From Streptomyces ureilyticus (GTDB lineage: Bacteria > Actinomycetota > Actinomycetes > Streptomycetales > Streptomycetaceae), in assembly GCF_011045025.1 (NCBI RefSeq), contig NZ_JAAKZX010000067.1, positions 1 to 44,461 of the forward strand: 44,461 nt of DNA. The letters are read 5' to 3'. The translations under genes were made by a program, and so were the position numbers. The notes below the pieces were generated by a model that saw only the letters and a program-made list of their open reading frames with translations, was not told where the DNA came from and did no database searches. Below are positions 8,262-16,767 of this stretch, piece after piece; the stretch's first letter is position 1; every line of letters starts with the position of its first letter.

Positions 8262-8786
8262 GTGATCATCTGGCTGAACGGTGCCTTCGGGGTCGGCAAG
8301 ACCACGACCGCGAGAGAACTCACCACCATCTTCCCGGACTCCAGACTCTTCGACGCCGAGCAGGTCGGGTACATGCTCTGGCACGTCCTTGGAAAGCCGC
8401 GGGAGTTCCAGGACCTTCCGCCGTGGCGCGGGCTGGTGGTGGAGACCGCGCGTCAGGTGCTCGACTATGTGGGCGGCACGCTGGTCGTCACGCAGACCGT
8501 GCTGGAGAAGCCGTACTGGCGGGAGATCCGTACCGGGCTGACCCAAGCGGGCATTCCCTTACGGCACTTCGTCCTCCACACCGACCACAACACCTTGGTC
8601 GAGCGCATCCAGAACGACACCGACCCGGAGGGCGCCGACGCCCGCGGGTGGCGGCTGGACCATCTCGAGGACTATGACCAGGCACTCCTCTGGCTACGCG
8701 AGGAAGCGGAGCTGATCGACACCACCCGTATCCCGCCGCCCATCGTCGCGAAGCTCGTCATGGGAATGGCCCAGGAGCATCCCTAA
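8262..8786 (+). CDS. TmrB-like P-loop ATP-binding protein
   Basis: The protein has 174 residues. GTG 8262 gives the family-typical N terminus MIIWLNGAFGVGKTT; the frame is open upstream to 8028 but that part has no recognisable sequence, and the ribosome site is weak either way. The Walker A motif is GAFGVGKT (7-14). The opening and length resemble Bacillus TmrB, an ATP-binding membrane-associated protein giving tunicamycin resistance, and related small kinases (HFVLHTDHNTLVERI corresponds to their LID region). It may be a small-molecule kinase or an antibiotic-resistance factor. It is divergent from the DUF5753 gene and stands 79 nt before the esterase-like gene. Confidence 0.75.
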   Translation: MIIWLNGAFGVGKTTTARELTTIFPDSRLFDAEQVGYMLWHVLGKPREFQDLPPWRGLVVETARQVLDYVGGTLVVTQTVLEKPYWREIRTGLTQAGIPLRHFVLHTDHNTLVERIQNDTDPEGADARGWRLDHLEDYDQALLWLREEAELIDTTRIPPPIVAKLVMGMAQEHP

Positions 8787-8865
8787 GCCCGTCCACCGGA
8801 AACTCCGCCCCGGAATTAACGGCCCGTACGCTCTCCCTCCACCACCCCCGCCCTACGGTGATCCC

Positions 8866-9894
8866 ATGCGTTTGAGATCCGTACTCGCGACCCTTACCGC
8901 CGGCCTTACCGCGGCCACCTGCCTCACCGCCGCCGGACCGGCCGCAGCCGCCGGAGCCCCACCGCGGAACGCCTGCTCCCCCTCCGTTTCCATCGACGGC
9001 TTCTCCGACGCCCTCGACAAGACGACGTACGAGGGCACCTTCGTCGGTAACTTCTCCGCGCTCGCCGTCGACCGGGACGGCAAGCTCGCCGCCCTCTCCG
9101 ACCGGTCCTCCCTCTTCACCCTGGACCGGAAGACGCTCCAGCCCCGTTCCGTCGTCGCGCTCGCGGACGAGAACAAGGCCGCGCTCGACTCCGAGGGGCT
9201 GGTCATCGAACGGGACGGTACGCGGCTCGTGTCGTCCGAGGGGGAGCCGGCGGTTCGGCGTTACGGGAGGGACGGGGCGCTCCTGGGCCGGCTCCCTGTG
9301 CCGGACGACCTGCGCGTCGCCCCCGCCGGGCGAGCCGCCACCAACCAGACCTTCGAGGCCCTGACGTTCCGCAACGGCGGCCGCACCCTGCTGGCCGGCA
9401 TGGAGGGCTCCCTGTCCGGTGACACGGCCGGCATCGTCCGCTTCCAGACCTGGCACCGCCACGGCTCGCAGGACTTCCGTCTCGCGGCCCAGTACGGCTA
9501 CCGCGCGGACACCGGCCTCGGCGTCGTCGAGACCACCGCGACCCCGGACGGCCGTCTCCTCGTCCTGGAACGCGGCTTCACCTCGGGTGTCGGCAACACG
9601 GTCCGCCTCTACGCCGCCGACCTCCGCCGCGCCACTGACACCAGCGGCATCGAGAACCTGACCGGCCAGGACGGCGTCCGCCTGATCAAGAAGACCCTCC
9701 TCGCCGATCTCGTGAACTGCCCCACCCTCGGCGCCACCGCCAAGCAGCCCCAGCCCAACCCCCTCCTCGACAACATCGAGGCCATGACCGTCACCGGCCA
9801 CCGCCACGGCCGCCTCAAGGTCCTCCTGGCCAGCGACGACAACCAGAACGCGGCGCAGATCACCCGCTTCTACTCCTTGCGCGTACGCCTCTGA
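8866..9894 (+). CDS. Exported esterase-like activity of phytase family protein
   Basis: The protein has 342 residues. A Sec signal peptide (about 1-29, ending GPAAAAG) is followed by a domain of the phytase-like/esterase-like family (PF13449 type). Characteristic stretches are GNFSALAVDRDGKLAALSDR, TNQTFEALTFRNGGRTLLAG, TPDGRLLVLERGFTSGVGNT and NPLLDNIEAMTVTGHRHGR. These proteins fold as a beta-propeller and act outside the cell on phosphate esters or as lactonase-like hydrolases; the exact substrate is not known. C36 and C285 (NACSP and VNCPT) could form a disulfide. A hairpin follows the stop. Confidence 0.87.
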   Translation: MRLRSVLATLTAGLTAATCLTAAGPAAAAGAPPRNACSPSVSIDGFSDALDKTTYEGTFVGNFSALAVDRDGKLAALSDRSSLFTLDRKTLQPRSVVALADENKAALDSEGLVIERDGTRLVSSEGEPAVRRYGRDGALLGRLPVPDDLRVAPAGRAATNQTFEALTFRNGGRTLLAGMEGSLSGDTAGIVRFQTWHRHGSQDFRLAAQYGYRADTGLGVVETTATPDGRLLVLERGFTSGVGNTVRLYAADLRRATDTSGIENLTGQDGVRLIKKTLLADLVNCPTLGATAKQPQPNPLLDNIEAMTVTGHRHGRLKVLLASDDNQNAAQITRFYSLRVRL

Positions 9895-9911
9895 CACCTC
9901 TGACCATTTCG

Positions 9912-9930
9912 CCTCCGACTGTTGCGGAGG
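9912..9930 (+). terminator. Short hairpin after the esterase-like gene
   Basis: CCTCCG (9912-9917) pairs with CGGAGG (9925-9930) over a 7-nt loop, 18 nt after the stop. The stem has only 6 bp and no U-tract, so termination may be partial. Confidence 0.4.
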
Positions 9931-10019
9931 GATGAAATCCGGTTCCGATCGCGTTGGTGCCTTCCGGCGGACAAGGATCTGAAGATCTGGATCCAACCGA
10001 TCTACGGGAGGCACCGGCG

Positions 10020-13000
10020 TTGGCAGCGCAACAGGGGGAGTCGAGCGGCTGGGCACGGCGGCTCGCCGGATACGCGTGGCGGTATCCGAAGGACGTCGTG
10101 CTCGCGCTCGGCTCCTCGCTCGCCGGTATGGCGGTCATGGCGCTGGTCCCGCTCGTCACCAAGGTGATCATCGATGACGTCATCGGGGACAAGACCCGGG
10201 ACATGGCCCCGTGGGCGGGCGCCCTCATCGGGGCGGCCCTCCTCGTGTACGTCTTCACGTACATCCGGCGCTACTACGGCGGCCGGCTCGCCCTCGACGT
10301 CCAGCACGACCTGCGGACCGAGATGTACAAGGCGATCACCCGGCTCGACGGGCGGCGCCAGGACGAGCTGTCGACCGGGCAGGTCGTGGGCCGGGCGACC
10401 AGTGACCTCCAGCTGATCCAGAGCCTGCTGTTCATGCTCCCGATGACGATCGGGAACGTACTGCTCTTCCTGATCTCCCTCGGGATCATGGCCTCGCTGT
10501 CCCTGCCGCTCACCCTCGTCGCGCTGGCCGTCGCCCCCGCCCTGTGGTTCATCGCCAAGCACAGCAGCAGCCGGCTGCACCCGGCCACCTGGTACGCGCA
10601 GGGTCAGGCCGCCGCCGTCGCGGGAGTCGTCGACGGCGCCGTGAGCGGCGTACGCGTGGTGAAGGGGTTCGGGCAGGAGGACCAGGAGACCGGGAAGCTG
10701 CGAGAGGTCGGGCGGCGGCTCTTCGCGGGGCGGCTGCGGACCATCAAGCTGAACGCCCGGTACACCCCGGCACTGCAGGCCGTGCCCGCGCTCGGTCAGG
10801 TCGCGATGCTCGCGCTGGGCGGTTGGCTCGCCGTACGCGGGCACATCACCCTCGGTACGTTCGTCGCCTTCTCGACGTACCTCGCCCAGCTCGTCGGGCC
10901 CGTGCGCATGCTCGCCATGGTGCTCACCGTCGGGCAGCAGGCCCGGGCCGGTGCCGAGCGGGTCCTTGAGCTGATCGACACCGAGCCGTCCATCGAGGAC
11001 GGCACGAAGCCGTTGCCGGCCGACGCGCCCGCGACCGTCGAGTTCGACGATGTGAGCTTCGGATACGCCGACGCCTCGCAGCCCGTTCTCGACGGGCTCA
11101 GCTTCGAGGTCCGGCCGGGCGAAACCCTCGCCGTCGTCGGCTCCTCCGGCTCCGGCAAGTCCACCGTCTCCCTCCTCCTCCCGCGCTTCTACGACGTCAC
11201 ACGCGGCGCCGTCCTCGTCGGCGGCCACGATGTGCGCGAGCTGAGCCTCGAATCGCTGCGTGCCGCGATCGGGCTCGTCCCCGAGGACTCCTTCCTCTTC
11301 TCGGACACGGTGCGCGCCAACATCGCGTACGGCCGCCCCGACGCCACCCAGGAGGAGATCGTCACCGCGGCACGGGCCGCGCAGGCGGACCGGTTCATCG
11401 CCGAACTGCCCGACGGGTACGACACCAAGGTCGGCGAACAGGGACTGACTCTCTCCGGCGGGCAGCGCCAGCGCGTCGCGCTCGCCCGCGCGATCCTCAC
11501 CGACCCGCGCCTGCTGGTCCTCGACGACGCGACCTCGGCCGTGGACGCCCGCGTGGAGCACGAGATCCACGAGGCGCTGAAGCACGTCATGGAGGGCCGT
11601 ACGACCCTCCTCATCGCCCACCGCCGCTCCACGCTCAACCTCGCCGACCGCATCGCCGTCCTCGACGGCGGACGACTCGCCGACATCGGTACGCACGACG
11701 AACTTCAGCAGCGCTCACCCCTGTACCGGCGGCTGCTCACCGACCCGGACGAGCTGGGCGGCGTCTCGCCAGGGCACACCCAGCCCGCCTGCCCGGTCGA
11801 GGACACGTCCATGGGGGTCCCCCCGCCCGAGTTCATTCGAGGGTGGGGGAGGGACGAACTGGACGCCGAGTTCGACGCCGAGCGTGGGATCACCCCCAAG
11901 CTGTGGACCGGCGACCGTGAGCCCCGGGACGCCGCCATGGACGGCATGCCCGCGACACCCGAACTCCTCGCCCAGGTCGAGGCCTTGCCCCCGGCGGACG
12001 ACAAGCCCGGCATCGACGAGGCGCGGGCGGTCACCCCGGAGGAGTCGTACGGGCTCCGCAGACTGTTGCGGGGCTTCGGGCTCCCCCTTCTCGTCAGCCT
12101 CGGCCTCGTCGCCGTCGACGCGGGCATGGGCCTGCTGCTGCCGATCATGATCAGGAACGGAATCGACGACGGTGTCAGCAAGGTCGCCGAGGGCGCGGTG
12201 TGGACGGCGTCCCTGCTGGCCCTGCTCACCGTGGTCGTCCAGTGGGTGGCACAGACCGGTGAGATCCGTATGACGGGACGTACGGGCGAGAGGGTCCTGT
12301 ACGCGCTCCGGCTGAAGATCTTCGCGCAGCTCCAGCGGCTCGGACTCGACTACTACGAGCGGGAGTTGACGGGCCGGATCATGACCCGGATGACGACCGA
12401 CGTGGACGCCCTGTCGACGTTCCTGCAGACGGGACTCGTCACCGCCTTCGTCTCGGTCGTCACCTTCTTCGGCATCATGGTCGCGCTGCTCGTGATCGAC
12501 GTGGAGCTCGCGCTGGTCGTCTTCGCGACGCTGCCGCCGCTGATCATCGGCACGGTCTTCTTCCGCCGGTCGAGTGTGAAGGCGTACGAACTCGCCCGTG
12601 AGCGCGTGTCCGTGGTGAACGCCGACCTTCAGGAGTCGGTGGCCGGGCTGCGGATCGTCCAGGCGTTCCGGCGTGAGCGCGGCGGCCGGGAGCGGTTCGC
12701 GGCAGGCAGCGACAGCTACCGCAAGGCGCGGATCCGGGGGCAGTGGCTGATCTCGGTGTACTTCCCCTTCGTGCAGTTCCTGTCGTCGGTCGCGGCGGCC
12801 GCGGTGATCATCGTGGGCGCGGGGCGGATCGACGCGGGGACGCTCAGCACCGGTGCGCTGGTCGCGTATCTGCTGTACATCGACCTGTTCTTCGCGCCCG
12901 TGCAGCAGCTCTCGCAGGTCTTCGACGGCTATCAGCAGGCGAGCGTCTCGCTGGGCCGCGTCCAGGAACTCCTCCAGGAGCCGACCTCCACCAAGGCTGC

Positions 13001-13778
13001 CGACAAGGCGCTCGACGTCCCGTCACTGCGTGGGGAGATCGCCTTCGAGGACGTCGACTTCGCGTACAAGGACGACGAAGAGGCCCTGAGCGGCGTGCAG
13101 TTGCACATCCCCGCCGGACAGACCGTGGCCTTCGTCGGCGAGACGGGTGCGGGCAAGTCGACGCTGGTCAAGCTGGTCGCCCGGTTCTACGACCCGACGG
13201 GCGGACGGGTCACCGTCGACGGCACGGACCTGCGTGCGCTGGACCTCACCTCCTACCGGCACCGTCTCGGCGTCGTCCCCCAGGAGGCGTACCTCTTCCA
13301 GGGCACGGTCCGCGACGCCATCGCCTACGGCCGCCCCGACGCCACCGACGCCGAGGTGGAGGCCGCCGCCCGCGCGGTCGGCGCACACGACATGATCGCC
13401 ACGCTCGACGGCGGCTACCTCCACGAGGTCGCCGAACGCGGCCGCAACCTCTCCGCCGGGCAACGCCAGTTGATCGCCCTCGCCCGCGCCGAACTCGTCG
13501 ACCCCGACATCCTCCTGCTCGACGAGGCCACCGCCGCCCTCGACCTGGCCACCGAGGCCCAGGTCAACCAGGCCACCGACCGCATCGCCGGCCGCCGCAC
13601 CACACTCGTGGTCGCCCACCGCCTGACGACAGCGGCCCGCGCGGACCGCGTCGTGGTCATGGACCACGGCCGGGTCGCGGAGGACGGCACCCACGAGGAA
13701 CTGCTCGAACGCGGCGGGCGGTACGCCGAGTTGTGGCAGATGTTCCTCGGGGAGCCCGTCACGGCCCCGCTGTCGTAG
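10020..13778 (+). CDS. Single-chain heterodimer-type ABC exporter (TMD-NBD-TMD-NBD)
   Basis: The protein has 1252 residues. TTG 10020 is chosen because GGGAGG lies 8 nt upstream; the frame opens at 9954 but without a ribosome site. The order is TMD1 (about 15-320), NBD1 (Walker A GSSGSGKST 374-382, LSGGQ 478-482), a linker of about 100 residues, TMD2, and NBD2 (Walker A GETGAGKST 1040-1048). NBD1 is degenerate: Walker B ends D502-D503 instead of D-E and the Q-loop has E422. NBD2 keeps D1168-E1169 and Q1088 but has LSAGQ (1144-1148). One ATP site should therefore be weak and one canonical, as in heterodimeric multidrug exporters normally made from two genes. The linker contains an in-frame dispersed repeat at residue 598. 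The substrate is unknown. Confidence 0.93.
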   Translation: MAAQQGESSGWARRLAGYAWRYPKDVVLALGSSLAGMAVMALVPLVTKVIIDDVIGDKTRDMAPWAGALIGAALLVYVFTYIRRYYGGRLALDVQHDLRTEMYKAITRLDGRRQDELSTGQVVGRATSDLQLIQSLLFMLPMTIGNVLLFLISLGIMASLSLPLTLVALAVAPALWFIAKHSSSRLHPATWYAQGQAAAVAGVVDGAVSGVRVVKGFGQEDQETGKLREVGRRLFAGRLRTIKLNARYTPALQAVPALGQVAMLALGGWLAVRGHITLGTFVAFSTYLAQLVGPVRMLAMVLTVGQQARAGAERVLELIDTEPSIEDGTKPLPADAPATVEFDDVSFGYADASQPVLDGLSFEVRPGETLAVVGSSGSGKSTVSLLLPRFYDVTRGAVLVGGHDVRELSLESLRAAIGLVPEDSFLFSDTVRANIAYGRPDATQEEIVTAARAAQADRFIAELPDGYDTKVGEQGLTLSGGQRQRVALARAILTDPRLLVLDDATSAVDARVEHEIHEALKHVMEGRTTLLIAHRRSTLNLADRIAVLDGGRLADIGTHDELQQRSPLYRRLLTDPDELGGVSPGHTQPACPVEDTSMGVPPPEFIRGWGRDELDAEFDAERGITPKLWTGDREPRDAAMDGMPATPELLAQVEALPPADDKPGIDEARAVTPEESYGLRRLLRGFGLPLLVSLGLVAVDAGMGLLLPIMIRNGIDDGVSKVAEGAVWTASLLALLTVVVQWVAQTGEIRMTGRTGERVLYALRLKIFAQLQRLGLDYYERELTGRIMTRMTTDVDALSTFLQTGLVTAFVSVVTFFGIMVALLVIDVELALVVFATLPPLIIGTVFFRRSSVKAYELARERVSVVNADLQESVAGLRIVQAFRRERGGRERFAAGSDSYRKARIRGQWLISVYFPFVQFLSSVAAAAVIIVGAGRIDAGTLSTGALVAYLLYIDLFFAPVQQLSQVFDGYQQASVSLGRVQELLQEPTSTKAADKALDVPSLRGEIAFEDVDFAYKDDEEALSGVQLHIPAGQTVAFVGETGAGKSTLVKLVARFYDPTGGRVTVDGTDLRALDLTSYRHRLGVVPQEAYLFQGTVRDAIAYGRPDATDAEVEAAARAVGAHDMIATLDGGYLHEVAERGRNLSAGQRQLIALARAELVDPDILLLDEATAALDLATEAQVNQATDRIAGRRTTLVVAHRLTTAARADRVVVMDHGRVAEDGTHEELLERGGRYAELWQMFLGEPVTAPLS
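11811..11851 (+). repeat. Dispersed 41-bp palindromic repeat, copy 1, in frame in the ABC exporter
   Basis: The element starts ATGGGGGTCCCCCCGC and ends GGGTGGGGGAG, with CGAG/TCGAG complementarity between, so it can fold. It is translated as MGVPPPEFIRGWGR (from residue 598) in the linker between NBD1 and TMD2. A second copy in the same orientation and frame relative to coding lies in copA (42513-42553). Confidence 0.75.
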
Positions 13779-13878
13779 TGCCGTAGCGTTTCTCCCGGCT
13801 TTCTCCCACCACGCAACCAGACGGCCTTCGTCATGCGTCCGTAGACGGAGTACGCCGATTGCTGCGGGAGGAACAACA

Positions 13879-14271
13879 GTGGACAAGAGCGCGATACGCC
13901 GCCATATGGCGCTCGCTGTGGCTGTACTGACCGCTTCCGGACTTCTGTCGCTCGCGGGCCCCGGCACGGCCACCGCCGAGGCGGCAGCCCTCTGCTCCGG
14001 CCGCAAGGTCCGCACGCTGCCCTTCTCCACCGGATCCGTCCAGATCTACAAGAAGCGCGGATACGTCTGCGCGCTGACCCTCCCCAAGAAGGAGGGCACC
14101 CGCACCTACATGTCCGTAAGCGTCCGGGCCTGGCGCGCCCGCCCGGCCGTCAACAAGGGCCTGTTTCGGCACCATGCGGGCCCGGTGACGGCACATGTCG
14201 GCCACCGCCGCGTACTGGTGAAGGGAATGGTCGGTTCGGCGTCGGTGAGCTCGGGCTGGATCCGCCTGTAA
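13879..14271 (+). CDS. Small exported protein of unknown function
   Basis: The protein has 130 residues. GTG 13879 has a strong GGGAGG site 9-10 nt upstream. Residues 1-36 are a Sec signal peptide (RRHMALAVAVL core, ending TATAEAAA). The mature part of about 95 residues is basic and has two cysteines (LCSGRK, YVCALT) that could form a disulfide. It is rich in beta-prone sequence and ends SSGWIRL. I do not recognise a family. It follows the ABC exporter gene by 100 nt on the same strand and may be expressed independently. Confidence 0.8.
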   Translation: MDKSAIRRHMALAVAVLTASGLLSLAGPGTATAEAAALCSGRKVRTLPFSTGSVQIYKKRGYVCALTLPKKEGTRTYMSVSVRAWRARPAVNKGLFRHHAGPVTAHVGHRRVLVKGMVGSASVSSGWIRL

Positions 14272-14379
14272 ACCGCGACCCAGCTCAGAACTGTCCGTAA
14301 TGCACCCAACATCCCCTGGTCTCAACGGAGTTGCTCCGATAAGTTCCGGCGGACATCTGTGTTTTCCAGGGGAGTGTGC

Positions 14380-15822
14380 ATGCGCAAGACGCTCAGATGG
14401 CTGCTGTCGCTCGTGGTGCTCATAGGCACTGTGAGCACGGCCGGCGCGGCCACCGCCGCACAGCCGGAGGCCACCGCCGCACAGCCGTCGGCAACCGCCG
14501 ACATAAAGGACCGCCTCCTCGCGATACCGGGCATGAGCCTGATCGAGGAGAAGCCCTACACCGGCTACCGCTACTTCGTCCTCAACTACACCCAGCCGAT
14601 TGACCACCGGCACCCGTCCAAGGGCACGTTCAAGCAGCGCATCACGATGCTGCACAAGGACACGGCCCGCCCGACGGTGTTCTTCACCAGCGGCTACAAC
14701 GTCTCGACGACGCCGCGCCGCAGCGAGCCGACCCAGATCGTGGACGGCAACCAGATCTCGATGGAGTACCGCTTCTTCACTCCGTCCCGCCCCGACCCGG
14801 CGAACTGGTCCAAGCTCGACATCTGGCAGGCGGCCAGCGACCAGCACCGTATCTTCAAGGCGCTCAAGAAGATCTACGCCAAGAAGTGGCTCTCCACGGG
14901 CGGTTCGAAGGGCGGCATGACCGCCACGTACTACGAGCGCTTCTACCCGCGCGACATGGACGGCGTCGTCGCGTACGTCGCCCCCAACGACGTGGTGAAC
15001 AAGGAGGATTCGGCGTACGACGAGTTCTTCGCGAATGTCGGCACCAAGGAGTGCCGCGACAAGCTGAACGCCGTGCAGCGCGAGGCACTCGTACGCCGTG
15101 AGCAGCTGGAGAAGCGCTACGAGGAGTACGCCGCGGCCGAGGGTCTGACCTTCAAGACCATCGGCAGCATGGACAAGGCGTACGAGGCCGTCGTACTCGA
15201 CTATGTGTGGGGCTTCTGGCAGTACAGCCTGCTCGCCGACTGCGACACCATCCCGGCCGACGCCGCGAACGCCACCGACGACGAGCTCTGGAGCACGATC
15301 GACACGATCGTCGGCTTCTCCGCCTACGCCGACCAAGGCCTGGAGCAGTACACGCCGTACTACTACCAGGCGGGTACGCAACTCGGGGCGCCGGACATCG
15401 AGTTCCCGCACATCGAGTCGGGGCTGATCCGGTATGGCTACCAGCCGCCGCGGAACTTCGTGCCGCGCGACATCTCCATGAAGTTCCAGCCGTGGGCGAT
15501 GCGCGACGTCGACACCTGGGTCAAGCACAACGCCAAGCAGATGCTGTTCGTGTACGGCGAGAACGACCCGTGGGGCTCCGAGCCGTTCCACCTGGGCAAG
15601 GGCGCCCGTGACTCGTACATCTTCACGGCCCCCGGCGCGAACCACGGCGCCAATGTCGCAGGCCTCGTCGACGACGAGAAGGCCCTCGCCACGGCCCGCA
15701 TCCTGAAGTGGGCGGGCGTCGCCTCCGCCACGGTCCAGGAGGACCCGTCGAAGGCGAAGCCGCTGGCCAAGCACGACAGGAAGCTGGACAAGCACAGCGC
15801 GGAGCGCCAGCTGCGGCCGTAA
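14380..15822 (+). CDS. Exported S28 family serine aminopeptidase (prolyl tri/tetrapeptidyl aminopeptidase-like)
   Basis: The protein has 480 residues from ATG 14380, with GGGGAG 5 nt upstream. Residues 1-27 are a Sec signal peptide. The mature enzyme has the alpha/beta-hydrolase triad of the S28/PS-10 branch: nucleophile S176 in STGGSKGGM, acid D396 in GENDPWG, base H422 in GANHGAN. A helical lid follows the nucleophile region (residues 195-330). The opening motif YRYFVLNYTQPIDH is typical of Streptomyces tripeptidyl aminopeptidases that remove N-terminal peptides from secreted proteins such as pro-transglutaminase and help feed on peptides. The residue-level match is good; the substrate size is inferred from relatives. 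Confidence 0.9.
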   Translation: MRKTLRWLLSLVVLIGTVSTAGAATAAQPEATAAQPSATADIKDRLLAIPGMSLIEEKPYTGYRYFVLNYTQPIDHRHPSKGTFKQRITMLHKDTARPTVFFTSGYNVSTTPRRSEPTQIVDGNQISMEYRFFTPSRPDPANWSKLDIWQAASDQHRIFKALKKIYAKKWLSTGGSKGGMTATYYERFYPRDMDGVVAYVAPNDVVNKEDSAYDEFFANVGTKECRDKLNAVQREALVRREQLEKRYEEYAAAEGLTFKTIGSMDKAYEAVVLDYVWGFWQYSLLADCDTIPADAANATDDELWSTIDTIVGFSAYADQGLEQYTPYYYQAGTQLGAPDIEFPHIESGLIRYGYQPPRNFVPRDISMKFQPWAMRDVDTWVKHNAKQMLFVYGENDPWGSEPFHLGKGARDSYIFTAPGANHGANVAGLVDDEKALATARILKWAGVASATVQEDPSKAKPLAKHDRKLDKHSAERQLRP

Positions 15823-15894
15823 AGCCGTACCTGCCCTATCTGCCTTACTGTCTGGCCTATCCGGTCCAACTTCCTTGTTGCGCCCGTCCGTTGA

Positions 15895-16539
15895 TCACAG
15901 CGGGCGGGCGCAGCCCACCGGCTTCGGACCGCCGAGCCGGACGTACAGGGCGGTTGACGCGGGACACTCGGCGCGCTTCTCGACCGCCGAAGTCACCTTG
16001 TACTCGGGCGACTTCTCGCCCTTGCCGTCGCACGCCGTCTCGCGGACCTCGCCCTCGCCTGCGCTGTAGACGCAGTCGCCGACGATCGTGCGCGGGCCTC
16101 CGCCACCGCCCGGGTCGCCGGGGTGCGGCTTCTGGAGATTGCGCATACAGGCGTAGCCCTGCGGGACCGCGCCGTCGCCGTCCTCGTCCGCGGACGGCTT
16201 CTGTTCGCTGATGTGCAGCACGAAGTCCGTGGTGGCGGGGCACGGCGGACCTTCGCTCTGCTTGCCGTCATGGCGCGCCACGACCCGCGCCGCCGCCCGC
16301 TCGCTGCTGCACGCCACCTCGGTGAACGACGTCCGCCCGAACGAACTGCACTCGTCGACCCCGAGGAACTCCGCCCCGTATCCGGCGGTCCGCGTCGGCG
16401 TCACCCGCCCGCTCTCGCCGTTCTCGCCGAGCCGGCCCTCCCCGGAATCCGCGGACCCCGAAAGCCGATCGCACCCGGTGAGCGCCGCCACCATGACCAG
16501 CAGCGCGCACACCACCCACCCACACCGTGCCTTGTACAT
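15895..16539 (-). CDS. Putative lipoprotein of unknown function
   Basis: The protein has 214 residues from ATG 16539, with GGGGAG just upstream (4-nt spacer); the frame continues to 16683 but the signal peptide fixes the start. The lipobox is ALTGC, with C23 the lipidated residue. The mature part holds about eight further cysteines in short motifs (DECSSFG, ACSSERA, PPCPATT, YACMRNL, GDCVYSA, TACDGKG, AECPAS, GCARPL), suggesting a disulfide-stapled surface domain repeated roughly twice. This resembles many Streptomyces lipoproteins beside secreted hydrolases, but no family can be named. It is convergent with the S28 peptidase gene (72 nt between stops). Confidence 0.8.
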   Translation of the reverse strand: MYKARCGWVVCALLVMVAALTGCDRLSGSADSGEGRLGENGESGRVTPTRTAGYGAEFLGVDECSSFGRTSFTEVACSSERAAARVVARHDGKQSEGPPCPATTDFVLHISEQKPSADEDGDGAVPQGYACMRNLQKPHPGDPGGGGGPRTIVGDCVYSAGEGEVRETACDGKGEKSPEYKVTSAVEKRAECPASTALYVRLGGPKPVGCARPL

Positions 16540-16716
16540 GACGCTCCCCCCGATACCCCCGCCCAGCGTGACCCGCCACAGCGGGCCCACGCCAGACGTG
16601 CGGGGTGCTTTGCGTCTTTTGGGGGCTGTGCGCCGGGTGTGCGGCGTACGTGGCGTACGGCGGACTGTACAGCCGTACGTCATCCAATGTCGGACTAGGG
16701 CCTGGTCTGCGTTTTC

Positions 16717-16733
16717 CCGGGGGCGACCCCCGG
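16717..16733. terminator. GC-rich hairpin downstream of the GH3 gene
   Basis: CCGGGGG (16717-16723) and CCCCCGG (16727-16733) form a perfect 7-bp stem with a CGA loop, 35 nt beyond the stop of the minus-strand GH3 gene. It probably terminates it. The surrounding sequence resembles intergenic repeats common in Streptomyces, but no second copy occurs here. Confidence 0.55.
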
Positions 16734-16767
16734 ACCCCAGCAGAAGGACTCGTTGTCCGGCCAGGGC

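Noticed and set aside
8012..8374. Possible DUF397-like partner of the DUF5753 gene on the minus strand
   Set aside because: The stretch DSPEWLEVVRAF is faintly DUF397-like but the usual N-terminal motifs are missing and it lies on the wrong side of the DUF5753 gene; too weak to call.
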